This document shows positions 27,601-35,560 of a stretch of 64,000 bases of DNA, in pieces. The position numbers and the translations under genes were made by a program. Source of the DNA: Fibrobacter succinogenes (GTDB taxonomy: Bacteria > Fibrobacterota > Fibrobacteria > Fibrobacterales > Fibrobacteraceae); the NCBI RefSeq assembly GCF_902779965.1, contig NZ_CACZDK010000001.1, forward strand, positions 124,001 to 188,000. The letters run 5' to 3'. The notes below the pieces were generated by a model. It did no database searches, was not told the DNA's origin, and worked only from the letters and a program-made list of their open reading frames with translations. Numbering within the stretch: position 1 is the first letter of the stretch; the number at the start of each line of letters is the position of its first letter.

Positions 27601-28238
27601 AATTCAACTTGTCTTCCTTCCCATGCCTTAATTAGGTTTTTGATGGGAGTAATATTTTTTCCATATGTATTTGCTTCTTTAAAGGATTCAAAGGAGTTCG
27701 TTGTGTAATTATATGTGTTGATATCTAGATTGTGAGGCTCCATATTATGATCTTTTTCAGTGGTGCAACCTGTCATACAAGTCCACAAATATTCCCTCCA
27801 CTTAAACTTACCTTTATATGTAATTCTGTTTCCGCAAGTTATAGTATAATTCATAGTGTAATGAGCCATCCAATACTTGCGAGGAATTTTATAATGAATG
27901 TTGCCGATTTGACCCGAAATTTTTTCCACTTCTTTTTTGAGTTCTCCGACTAATGACTCAACATGGAAAACTCCATCTTTAAAATTATCTCCTGTCATGT
28001 TAACGATATCACGACAATAACCTTGTGGAAGGTAATGATTATCATCGTATGTAACAATCAAATCCTTGGTAACCTTCACACCCGGTCTCACAATTTCTTT
28101 TATCCAATCAGGATTATCTGAATTACCGGAACCTGGCAAAATTTCTGACACGGCAAAGTCCCATTTTTCCAAAGCATTACTAGTGCTAACAAGGAATAGT
28201 AATGCAGGAATAACAATTTTTAATAAATTTTTAAACAT
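24612..28238 (-). CDS. Large secreted alpha/beta hydrolase (PGAP1/lipase-like) with two C-terminal carbohydrate-binding-like domains
   Basis: A 1208-residue exported enzyme (signal peptide 1-22). The hydrolase domain shows the oxyanion turn HPILFVHGLNSD near residue 230 and the nucleophile elbow LIGHSQGGLT near 363. VDTPHFGSELA follows, the typical order in PGAP1-like and class 2 lipase hydrolases. Residues about 940-1075 and 1085-1200 form two related beta domains (RPRILVANNSKKDIAGFKVAYYF and AVTIKNTGSVSLQNYKAKIWF). Their pattern recalls family 3 carbohydrate-binding modules. An esterase acting on plant cell-wall material would fit a Fibrobacter, but the substrate is unknown. It is the first gene of a three-gene operon; its codons are AT-rich compared with purL or cimA. 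Confidence 0.7.
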   Translation of the reverse strand: MFKNLLKIVIPALLFLVSTSNALEKWDFAVSEILPGSGNSDNPDWIKEIVRPGVKVTKDLIVTYDDNHYLPQGYCRDIVNMTGDNFKDGVFHVESLVGELKKEVEKISGQIGNIHYKIPRKYWMAHYTMNYTITCGNRITYKGKFKWREYLWTCMTGCTTEKDHNMEPHNLDINTYNYTTNSFESFKEANTYGKNITPIKNLIKAWEGRQVEFPAWTYKGEPGKTLAHPILFVHGLNSDYEIWGVKSNAPKPCDGCEKKAQPEFMKALVKSYENGSAPDILARTYNIPNTGDAINKNGIYFYQTPGEYDKDGNWIEARPSWDATPSQSKRLYERIKEVLNDFYGSKDIDWTTNEKTYIDLIGHSQGGLTIREMFRGLKIDPGEDGTGTANAANHVRKVITVDTPHFGSELATTNPDDISEKFSGLKKIVKDLDASKTANPPEHELVKAELDMDWINYVSAITEKITADNTGFCEIFLISGMPSCNVLGLAVGSSTYPFDKVYLTIKGPYIGKYVANVSLKGIINEPNAKTIEIDTLEPLANDLYYSRHNGLHLDPEGDFVKTINMVMNGKPPYPEKPNGEQVNMLPLYSPKSTQVLSSLLGSVSYTAEKLCEDYEDDASGCFVIGKFFDDVVVKMSKKEGFDINKASIKTVNSELWKALVDIQDTWFGQSDALVTEFSQKFVDPSKGLSPKNIPAFTDPRRFVFHDAMAPWEDILHGPFSSDELNINIAGATMQGLDIVCALDQHCDDVAHNDASKIIYLNMGTVDFVGDFDAAPIFLNQGIHEIKVSDATYALTASYIPDTGSIVRFTDENGVEHQETLFDGSVATSPSIKRIGQVLHVTFTNQSGKTFEKDYQLSNLSATTTFTVVVGAGEIAPNVIMATGTAANPSTQTPPVSPKDKVTKNSPLYVLHREAREQHEKNTSRPRILVANNSKKDIAGFKVAYYFTADPAHKPVVEVDYPKIPVSLENLGGDQWRFVLDASDQVLTAGSILPNIDGWQIRIHYEDWTNYKFVNDWSADHSYGIPAKNSKIVVYDLNDNIIWGLEPSAYKSVNERIIPQATATMTWHDSAPDETNYLKPAVTIKNTGSVSLQNYKAKIWFRVPEGKELYIPTDDWYTPNSIPSLTNMGENVWELVMSFKKFILYPGESVNEGDVGIHLKDWSTLDKTVCGMALLDAEDNVIFGSVPTVERCKSFDEPSMLTPLYTWRY

Positions 28239-28392
28239 AAAATATCCTCAAGGATTAGTCTGTTCTAAAAAATAATGGAGGATATATATAAATTTATTTG
28301 GAATGTGTCAATTTTTTTTTGTTGTTGTTTGTAAAAAATAGTTTATTTTAGTGTTAGGTTTAGATGGCGTAAGCACTAAGAAAAAATGGCGT

Positions 28393-28838
28393 GAAAAAAG
28401 TGAAAGTACAATGAAATCTCTCGTTATTTATGTTCACGGGAAAGGCGGCAACGCCGACGAAGCGAATCACTACAAACCCCTTTTCCTGAACTGCGATGTC
28501 ATCGGTTTTGATTACAAGTCCGTAACTCCTTGGGACGCCAAAAAAGAATTCTCGTCTTACTTTGATTCCGTTTCTGCGGGCTATGACGAAGTTTTCTTGA
28601 TTGCAAATAGCATAGGGGCGTTCTTCTTGATGAACGTGCTTGGCGATAAACGTATCAAGCAAGCCTTCTTCATTTCGCCGATGGTCAACTTGGAAAAGCT
28701 GATTTGCGATATGATGGCATGTGCGGGCGTTTCGGAGGCTGAACTCCGCGAAAAGAAAACGATTGCGACATCTTTCGGTGAAACGCTTTCGTGGGAATAC
28801 CTTTGCTACGTGCGGGAAAATCCAATCCAGTGGAACAT
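28393..28838 (+). repeat. Duplicated segment, copy 1 (hydrolase 5' part)
   Basis: This segment matches 31322-31767 at high identity over about 446 bases. At 28839 the sequence jumps to one matching 32609 onward, so 841 bases present in copy 2 (31768-32608) are missing here. Confidence 0.85.
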
Positions 28839-28857
28839 TTTTACTTTCCTTTATTAA
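28411..28857 (+). pseudogene. Truncated alpha/beta hydrolase (broken copy)
   Basis: The 148-residue reading frame is nearly identical to the first 143 residues of the intact hydrolase at 31340-31948, including VIYVHGKGGNAD and the nucleophile region ANSIGAFF. After PIQWN it ends in FTFLY and stops, because a deletion fused it to the region upstream of the next gene. The Asp and His that complete the catalytic triad in the intact copy (GSKDN; GGEHWFH) are lost. An active product is unlikely. Confidence 0.8.
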
Positions 28858-28890
28858 ATCTATGAAAGGCTATGTTGCTATATTGCAAAC

Positions 28891-31254
28891 ATGGCTTATT
28901 ATAAATATTTTTTGCTGTTGCTTGCAGTTTCTTTTCTGCATCCTTGTGATGCGAAGCAAACGGAATCTGTTGTCGAATTATCTTCGGATGTAACACAAAG
29001 TTTTGAAGGCTTTGTTCGCGATACAAGCGCGTATGTCATGGTTGTGGATTCGAACGTTCACGATAGTGCCTTTAAAGAGACTCTAGTCCCTGTGGAAAAT
29101 GGCGGCTTTGTAGAGTATTTTTCCAGATATCCGTATAAAAAAGAGACAAATAGAAATAAAATTTTCTTCGCCTATTCTGATTCCTTAAGCCCTTTTGTAA
29201 AAAGCCGTTCCGAAACATTTTCGTTCCTTGATGTTCTTACGTTTGCGTATGTCAATCGTTATCCAATGGAGATTTGCCCTGATGATATTTGGCTTATGAT
29301 ATTAGATGGCTTTCGCCTTCATGTAAAGAATAATCACAAAGCTTTGAAAAAAGTTTTTTTTGCCCCGGGTGCAGATTCTGTAATCTCAGTTCGTGATAAA
29401 TCTTTGACGTATGAATCTACGCATCGGGAATGGTTTTGGACATTTGCAAATTTGTTTGAATCATTGCAGTCTAAATTGCCTTCAAAAACGGGGAATCCGC
29501 TAAAAACGAGGTTCTCGACAACGAGTCCGATAGATTACAATATTTCTCTGTCTATGGGAATGGCTGAACCTTCGCATTTCTATCCATATATCGATTGGAC
29601 TACTTTTGGAATCCCCAAAATCAAGGTTAACGGAACTAAAGAGGATTGGATTCTGCTTAAGGAATCCTTTAACAAGTTGGCTTTGCAGTTGAATATGAAG
29701 TGGTGGGCAAAAGTCCTTAATCCAATTCTTGATGAATTTATCAAGATTTTTGACGGTAAAATAAATTTAGAACATTGGAAAGAAATTTACAAATATTATA
29801 AACGAGATGGGTGCTGTAGTACTCGCTTTGGCGGGTGGATTTCTAGGTTTTTCCCTTATAGGGACCGACTGATTCGCGATGGAAATGTACGCTCTGTAAA
29901 GCGTACGAATTGGAATGAAAGTATTAACTTTGATGACATTTCGCAGGGAATCTCGGTTGTCGATGTAGCTTGGCATTACTTAGATAGAACGATTCCTTTA
30001 AAGCTCTATACTGGTATTGTAGGAATCCAAGTCGATAACACGACTAAAATGTTGAAAGCGGCTAGAGGGTATGCTCTGATGTCCTATGGATTGCTGAATT
30101 TTAAGGAAATTGCTAAGGGAACGAAATATATTCCAGGAAAGACTCAACGCTTGCATGAAACTTTAGCGATTTCGGACTCTATGAATATTTATGGTGATAA
30201 AGGCTTGCTTTATTCAACCCATGACCTTGAAGAAATTGAACGCTTTGCGGAAATGTCTTATTTAGATAGGGAATATCTTGATTTTGATCTTGATTATGAT
30301 AGTTGGGAATCTAAAATGAAGTTCGATTTTGGTAAACCAAATTTGGCGATTAATTTGTATCGAAATGGAGAGCTGCAAGACCATTTGTTTTATTATGCCC
30401 ATCCTCAAATAGATGGTGATGGAGCAATGGTTTCGTTCAAAGGGGTTGGGTATTGGGAAAAAAATGCTGCCATCAAAAAGTTTTTTAAACAACGGAAAAT
30501 TCCTATAAACGGAACAGTTAATGAATTTCCAAATGAAAAGACTCTCCCTAAATTCAATCTGGAAATATTTATCGATACGGTTATTTTAAAAGAAGGGAAA
30601 AAGTTTAATAAAAACATGGATAATCTTAGATTGGGGATAATTGGGACTTTGAAAAAATCATGTGGCTGGCGGATTGAAAGAGCTATATATCGTCATCATA
30701 AATATGATTTTAATGATTCTATTGTGGCTACAATTTCGTATAAGGATGAAGGACGCGTTGATTCTGTTTCTATGAATTTAAAACCTGAAATTAGTTCTTT
30801 TCAAGAAGAAATTCGTTCTATCTTGAAATATGCGTGGATGCCTCCAAATGTTCGCTTCGTTGTAGGTAGTGAAATTGCACAAGAAATTGTTGATAAGATC
30901 AAAGTCCGAATAACATTATCTAAAGATTATCGAATGGTATGCAAACAGAATGGGCTTATTTCAAAGGATTCTGTTGATGTGATTTCGAGGGCTTGGCATT
31001 TAAGTAAAGGAAAAGCCAAATCTCTTTGTAACGCAATTGATTTTTCGAAAGACCTTGCTACTGGTGAAATTTATCGCTATCAGTGTGAAAAGTTCGATGA
31101 AAAGGATGAAAAATTAAAATCGTCCAAAAATATTCAAGGTTTTGCAATTTTTAGTTTCGATAAATATAGCGGCTACGATCGTGAAATGTCGAAGAGAACT
31201 CTGAAAGACCTGTTCGTCTCTCTTAAAATTCCACCCTGCTTTGTGGAGGAATAA
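28891..31254 (+). CDS. Exported DUF4419 protein, long form
   Basis: A 787-residue protein with an N-terminal signal (MAYYKYFLLLLAVSFLHPCD) in which Cys could be lipidated, though the lipobox is poor. Residues about 30-390 match the DUF4419 family. Characteristic words are NRYPMEICPDDIWLMILDGF, RFSTTSPIDYNIS, FGIPKIKVNGTKEDWILL and GGWISRFFPY. The biochemical function of that family is not known to me. The C-terminal 390 residues are absent from the shorter paralogue at 32661-33878 and show no family I recognise. The start follows TATATTGCAAAC, with no Shine-Dalgarno. It is probably transcribed independently of the broken hydrolase. Confidence 0.75.
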   Translation: MAYYKYFLLLLAVSFLHPCDAKQTESVVELSSDVTQSFEGFVRDTSAYVMVVDSNVHDSAFKETLVPVENGGFVEYFSRYPYKKETNRNKIFFAYSDSLSPFVKSRSETFSFLDVLTFAYVNRYPMEICPDDIWLMILDGFRLHVKNNHKALKKVFFAPGADSVISVRDKSLTYESTHREWFWTFANLFESLQSKLPSKTGNPLKTRFSTTSPIDYNISLSMGMAEPSHFYPYIDWTTFGIPKIKVNGTKEDWILLKESFNKLALQLNMKWWAKVLNPILDEFIKIFDGKINLEHWKEIYKYYKRDGCCSTRFGGWISRFFPYRDRLIRDGNVRSVKRTNWNESINFDDISQGISVVDVAWHYLDRTIPLKLYTGIVGIQVDNTTKMLKAARGYALMSYGLLNFKEIAKGTKYIPGKTQRLHETLAISDSMNIYGDKGLLYSTHDLEEIERFAEMSYLDREYLDFDLDYDSWESKMKFDFGKPNLAINLYRNGELQDHLFYYAHPQIDGDGAMVSFKGVGYWEKNAAIKKFFKQRKIPINGTVNEFPNEKTLPKFNLEIFIDTVILKEGKKFNKNMDNLRLGIIGTLKKSCGWRIERAIYRHHKYDFNDSIVATISYKDEGRVDSVSMNLKPEISSFQEEIRSILKYAWMPPNVRFVVGSEIAQEIVDKIKVRITLSKDYRMVCKQNGLISKDSVDVISRAWHLSKGKAKSLCNAIDFSKDLATGEIYRYQCEKFDEKDEKLKSSKNIQGFAIFSFDKYSGYDREMSKRTLKDLFVSLKIPPCFVEE

Positions 31255-31321
31255 AAGCGTAATTGCTGATATGTGATCACTGTTGCCATGCCTGCATAAA
31301 TATTGTTATATTGCATGTTGC

Positions 31322-31767
31322 GAAAAAAGTGAAAGTACAATGAAATCTCTCGTTATTTATGTTCACGGGAAAGGCGGCAACGCCGACGAAGCGAATCACT
31401 ACAAACCCCTTTTCCCAAATGGCGACATCATAGGTTTTGATTACAAGTCCGAAACTCCTTGGGACGCCAAAAAAGAATTCTCGTCTTACTTTGATTCCGT
31501 TTCTGCGGGCTATGACGAAGTTTTTTTGATTGCAAATAGCATAGGGGCGTTCTTCTCGATGAACGCGCTCGCTGATAAGCGAATCAAGAACGCTTATTTC
31601 ATTTCGCCGATGGTCAACTTGGAAAAGCTCATTAGCGACATGATGATGTGGGCGGGCGTTTCGGAGGCGGAACTCCGCGAAAAGAAAACGATTGCGACCG
31701 CTTTTGGCGAAACGCTTTCGTGGGAATACCTTTGCTATGTGCGGGAAAATCCGATCCAGTGGAACAT
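31322..31767 (+). repeat. Duplicated segment, copy 2 (hydrolase 5' part)
   Basis: This is the partner of 28393-28838. It sits in the intact hydrolase gene. Confidence 0.85.
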
Positions 31768-31948
31768 CCCGACGCAGATTCTGTACGGTTCGAAGGACAA
31801 CTTGACTTCCATCGAGACGATGGGCGAGTTCGCCAAGAGAATTGGCGCTCCGCTCACTGTAATGGAGGGTGGCGAACACTGGTTCCATACGGACGAACAG
31901 ATGCAATTTTTAGACAGGTGGATTGAAAAATGTCAGAACAAACATTAA
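31340..31948 (+). CDS. Small alpha/beta hydrolase (intact copy)
   Basis: A 202-residue cytosolic hydrolase. LVIYVHGKGGNADE forms the oxyanion turn. The nucleophile is Ser in IANSIGAFF. QILYGSKDNLTS supplies the Asp and GGEHWFHTDEQ the His, so the triad is complete. It resembles the small serine hydrolases of the YdeN/RBBP9 type, where the nucleophile motif departs from GxSxG. The substrate is unknown. Its end overlaps the start of the M41-like gene by 19 bases, suggesting translational coupling. The ATG at 31340 is chosen because the broken copy shares homology from just before it. Confidence 0.8.
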   Translation: MKSLVIYVHGKGGNADEANHYKPLFPNGDIIGFDYKSETPWDAKKEFSSYFDSVSAGYDEVFLIANSIGAFFSMNALADKRIKNAYFISPMVNLEKLISDMMMWAGVSEAELREKKTIATAFGETLSWEYLCYVRENPIQWNIPTQILYGSKDNLTSIETMGEFAKRIGAPLTVMEGGEHWFHTDEQMQFLDRWIEKCQNKH

Positions 31949-32424
31949 CTCGCGAATCCTTAATTGAATTTTTCGGTGAACAAGAATTTGAAAAACTTTG
32001 CCGCCACGAGGCGGGCCACGCTCTAATCGCATTCCTGTTCAAGCGCCAGATTGATTACGTCAGAATCAACAATTCCAAGGAAAAGCCGAGCGTGACACGA
32101 ATGCCGGGAAGCTCACTCGAAGGCTCTGCCCACATTGCTATTGCAGGCCATATGTCGGACTTTTTGATTCGCAAAAATTTCGCTTGCGACCTCGATACGG
32201 TCATGAAAGAATTGCCGATGGAACTTTACAGGAGCGATCCCGATTACCAGAGCTTTCAGGCAGCTTGTTATTACTACCAGCTTGCCGAAACAAACGTCGT
32301 CGAACAGGTTTACAACCTCATGATGGCTTGCCAAAAGTCGCTTACTGCAATCGTTGCCACCCTCAACGAAAAGACGAATTTGAGTGGTGCCGACCTTGCC
32401 GCCATAATGAATGGTAATAGATAA
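31930..32424 (+). CDS. Stand-alone M41 (FtsH-type) zinc peptidase-like protein
   Basis: A 164-residue protein with HEAGHALIAFLF near residues 27-38, which is the FtsH/M41 zinc motif HExxH plus its usual flanks. An alpha-helical part follows with GHMSDFL and FACDLDTVMKEL, where an Asp could be the third zinc ligand as in M41. It has no AAA+ module and no membrane segment. Free M41-like domains of this kind are rarely characterised; peptidase activity is plausible but unproven. It overlaps the hydrolase gene, and the corresponding region is missing from the first copy of the duplicated module. Confidence 0.7.
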   Translation: MSEQTLTRESLIEFFGEQEFEKLCRHEAGHALIAFLFKRQIDYVRINNSKEKPSVTRMPGSSLEGSAHIAIAGHMSDFLIRKNFACDLDTVMKELPMELYRSDPDYQSFQAACYYYQLAETNVVEQVYNLMMACQKSLTAIVATLNEKTNLSGADLAAIMNGNR

Positions 32425-32660
32425 AGTCTCTCAGGTCCGTCATCCTGAGCAATGCGAAGGATCCAGTTAATTTCTGCTTTCGCATTACAAGAATTTATTG
32501 GATCCTTCATTTCGCTAGCGCTTCATTCAGGATGACGAAATGCAGTATGTCATTCTCGTCCCGGAACAAGTCCGGGATGACTGTCGGGCATCTCCTTTTT
32601 ATACATTATTTTACTTTCCCTTATTAAATCTCTGCAAGGCTATGTTTTTATATTGTTTGC

Positions 32661-33878
32661 ATGCATCGCTTTTACAAATTCCTTCTCCTCCTCCTTGCCG
32701 CATACGTTCTCTCTTCTTGCGGAGACGAAAAAGTCATCAAATTGTCTTCGAACGTGAAGCAAAGCTTCGAAGGCTTTGTCCGCGATACGAGTGCGTATGT
32801 CATGATTGTTGATTCTAGCGTTCAAAGCAAACCTTTTAAAGAAAAACTTGTTCCTGTTGAAAAGGGTGGTTTTGCAGAACATTTTTCTAAAAATAAAGAT
32901 GAAATAGGGGGACGCAAGATTTTTTATGCGTATTCCGATTCGATAAGTCCTTTTGTCAGAGGATGGTCTGATAAATCATCTTTCTTTGATGTCGTTAAAC
33001 TAGCGTTTGCCAATCATTATTCCTTGGAAATAAATCCGGATGATATTTGGCTTATGATTTTGGATGGTTTCCGCTACCATGTCAAAAGCAATCGCGAAGC
33101 TTTGAAAGATAAGTTTGTTGCTCCGGGAACGGATACTATAGTTACTTTTGAGGATAATTCGCTGACCACCGAATCAACGCATCATGAATGGTTCTGGACG
33201 CTTGCGAATTTATTTGAAGTCTTGCAGTCCAAGTTGCCCGAAGAGACTGGGTTGCCGCTTAAAACAAAGTTCTCGACGACAAGCCCGGTGGATTACAACA
33301 TTTCTAGTGCGATGGTCATGGCTGTGGCTGCGGAGTATTATGTTTATTTGGTTTCTACGCTTTGCGGAATCCCCAAAATCAAGATAAATGGTAAAAAAGA
33401 AGACTGGATTTTGCTCAAGGATTCTTTCAACAGACTTGCATCGCGTCTGGATATGGATTGGTGGGCTGTTGGGCTTAATCCTGTTCTAGATGAGTTTATC
33501 AATGTCTTTGATGGCAAGATAAATATGGATCATTGGAGAGGAATATACAAGCATTACATTCCGGAAGGGTGTGGCAATGTGACTTTTAACGGTTGGATTT
33601 CTAGATTTTTCCCATACACTGGATTAGATTTAAGCGCGAGTAATTTAGACGAAATTGTTGAAGTTTATAAAAGGCATTCTCCGGATTGGAATGAACGATT
33701 GGATGTTCGGAATGTTCCTAGAGGTGTGACCTCGATACGGATTGAATGGAAATATTTTGATGAAATGATTCCTTTGAGGCTTTATACTGGTTTTATTGGT
33801 GTTCAAGTTGATACCACCACGAATATGTTGAAAGCAGCCCGAGGCTACGCTCTTTTTGAAAGCCTTGAGGAAAAATAA
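32661..33878 (+). CDS. DUF4419 lipoprotein, short form
   Basis: A 405-residue lipoprotein with a clear lipobox (YVLSSC, Cys near 20). It is closely related to residues 1-400 of the protein at 28891-31254, with SFEGFVRDTSAYVMIVDS, INPDDIWLMILDGFRYH, KFSTTSPVDYNIS and CGIPKIKINGKKEDWILL. It ends where the longer paralogue begins its extra domain (MLKAARGYAL). It probably sits in the inner leaflet of the outer membrane or on the surface. It is the third gene of the duplicated hydrolase / M41 / DUF4419 module. Confidence 0.75.
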   Translation: MHRFYKFLLLLLAAYVLSSCGDEKVIKLSSNVKQSFEGFVRDTSAYVMIVDSSVQSKPFKEKLVPVEKGGFAEHFSKNKDEIGGRKIFYAYSDSISPFVRGWSDKSSFFDVVKLAFANHYSLEINPDDIWLMILDGFRYHVKSNREALKDKFVAPGTDTIVTFEDNSLTTESTHHEWFWTLANLFEVLQSKLPEETGLPLKTKFSTTSPVDYNISSAMVMAVAAEYYVYLVSTLCGIPKIKINGKKEDWILLKDSFNRLASRLDMDWWAVGLNPVLDEFINVFDGKINMDHWRGIYKHYIPEGCGNVTFNGWISRFFPYTGLDLSASNLDEIVEVYKRHSPDWNERLDVRNVPRGVTSIRIEWKYFDEMIPLRLYTGFIGVQVDTTTNMLKAARGYALFESLEEK

Positions 33879-34096
33879 TTTTCTTAAAACGAGATGGAAA
33901 TTCCCACTTAAGCGTGTGTAGCTCATAGCTCAGAGCGTAGCGACCCCATAGCCCATACCTCGTTTGACAAATCGTCAACACTTTTCTTCTTACATTTTGC
34001 GATTTAGCCCATCATTGATATATATTTAAATTCGGTGTTATGGGCTTTCGTTGTTTGGGGAATAAACGCGAATGGCTTAGAACCAAAGGATTAACT

Positions 34097-35521
34097 ATGA
34101 AACAGCACATTCGCGTCGCCGCGCTTTGCAGTGCGCTTTCTTTGACATTGGTCTCAAATTCTTTTGCGGCGGATTTGCCGACGGCAAACGAAATGTTTGC
34201 CAAGATGGGCTTTGGCATAAACATCGGGAACACAATGGAAGTTCCCCAGAATCCGACATGGTGGGGCAATAAGTTCCCGACCGAAGCGTACATAGATTCG
34301 GTCAAGGCGGCGGGCTTCAGCACCATTCGCATTCCGTGCGCGTGGTACAGCCATTCAAACGCATTGTCTCGCGATTCCAGCAGGGCTGATATTGTTCCGG
34401 GCGGTGGCCCGAACGAGATTGCTTCAAGTTGGATGGATTCGGTGCAGACGGTCGTGGATTATTGCATGCGTGCAGGGCTTGTGACGATTCTGAACATCCA
34501 CTGGGATAACGGCTGGCTTGAGGGCAACTTGAACGATCAAGAAAAGGACAAGGTGAATGCTCGCCAGAAGGATTTCTGGACGCAAATTGCAACGCACTTC
34601 AAAAACTACAACGAAAATTTGCTTTTCGCCAGTGCGAATGAACCCGCGACAACGGATGACAATTACAAGCACGAAACTGAAATCCTGATGACGTATCACC
34701 AGTCGTTTGTGGATGCCGTGCGTGCCACGGGAGGCAATAACGCAAGTCGTACGCTCGTGATTCAGGGGCCTTCGACAAGCATCGACCGCACGAGTGAAGT
34801 GATGCCGGTGAGCAAACTCCCGAAAGATGTAATTGCGAACCGCTTGATGGTCGAAGTGCATTTCTACGACCCCTATACGTACACGCTCTTGAATGATGTG
34901 GTCGATTGGGGCGCTCAAGTCTATCCGCAGTACTACTGGGGCGACGACCTCGCGACTGGTGCGGATATTGTGCATAACTGCGGCTACAACGCTTGGGCAG
35001 GTGCCATGGGCGACAAGTGCACCAGTGCCCAGATTCAGGACCAGTTTGGCAAGATGAAAAAGAACTTTGTCGATAAGGGCGTGCCTGTGATTATCGGCGA
35101 GTTCGGTGCGAATGACCGCGTGGGGGTGTTGACCGGCGACAATTATGCGAAACACCGCAAGGGCCGCCTCGCTTATTACGATGCTGTTATGAAACTTGCA
35201 AAACAAAACAAGGTGGTGCCTATCGCTTGGGATACGGGCCACGAAGGCGAAAACAACATGACGATTATCCGCCGCCAGACAGACCCGGATGGCTCCGTGT
35301 TCGACAAGGACGTTCTGAACATCATGCGTCATGCGTACGGCCTTGCGGATTATGTGAACAACGGCATTACGCATGTGGAAAATTTCAAGACCGATGATGG
35401 ATCGATTTCCATATTCAAGCGCAATCGACCGGCGCTGTCTCGCAGTTTGCGCACCTCCCGCACTTACGATTTGCTTGGCAAGCAGAACCCGCAAGCAAGA
35501 GTCGTGAAAGTCAAAAAGTAA
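34097..35521 (+). CDS. Secreted GH5 endoglucanase (cellulase)
   Basis: A 474-residue secreted glycoside hydrolase. The signal peptide ends near SNSFA-AD. The GH5 barrel shows GFGINIGNTMEVP, STIRIPCAWYSH, LNIHWDNGWLEG, the acid/base Glu in FASANEPATT and the nucleophile Glu in VPVIIGEFGAND; WDTGHEG follows. These are the standard GH5 landmarks of endo-beta-1,4-glucanases. The last 70 residues (about 405-474) are a short basic tail, perhaps a sorting or binding segment; no carbohydrate-binding module is evident. The ATG at 34097 begins the signal sequence; an upstream in-frame ATG at 34040 would bury it. Confidence 0.9.
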   Translation: MKQHIRVAALCSALSLTLVSNSFAADLPTANEMFAKMGFGINIGNTMEVPQNPTWWGNKFPTEAYIDSVKAAGFSTIRIPCAWYSHSNALSRDSSRADIVPGGGPNEIASSWMDSVQTVVDYCMRAGLVTILNIHWDNGWLEGNLNDQEKDKVNARQKDFWTQIATHFKNYNENLLFASANEPATTDDNYKHETEILMTYHQSFVDAVRATGGNNASRTLVIQGPSTSIDRTSEVMPVSKLPKDVIANRLMVEVHFYDPYTYTLLNDVVDWGAQVYPQYYWGDDLATGADIVHNCGYNAWAGAMGDKCTSAQIQDQFGKMKKNFVDKGVPVIIGEFGANDRVGVLTGDNYAKHRKGRLAYYDAVMKLAKQNKVVPIAWDTGHEGENNMTIIRRQTDPDGSVFDKDVLNIMRHAYGLADYVNNGITHVENFKTDDGSISIFKRNRPALSRSLRTSRTYDLLGKQNPQARVVKVKK

Positions 35522-35529
35522 AAGAAATA

Positions 35530-35556
35530 GCCTCGTAAAACAACGAGGCATTTTTT
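35530..35556. terminator. Terminator between the convergent cellulase and alcohol dehydrogenase genes
   Basis: GCCTCGT (35530-35536) pairs perfectly with ACGAGGC (35543-35549), followed by ATTTTTT. Confidence 0.85.
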
Positions 35557-35560
35557 GAAA

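Noticed and set aside
28839-28890. The end of the broken hydrolase as a frameshift
   Set aside because: The sequence after the break matches the upstream region of the second DUF4419 gene (from 32609), so it is a deletion junction and not a shift of frame.
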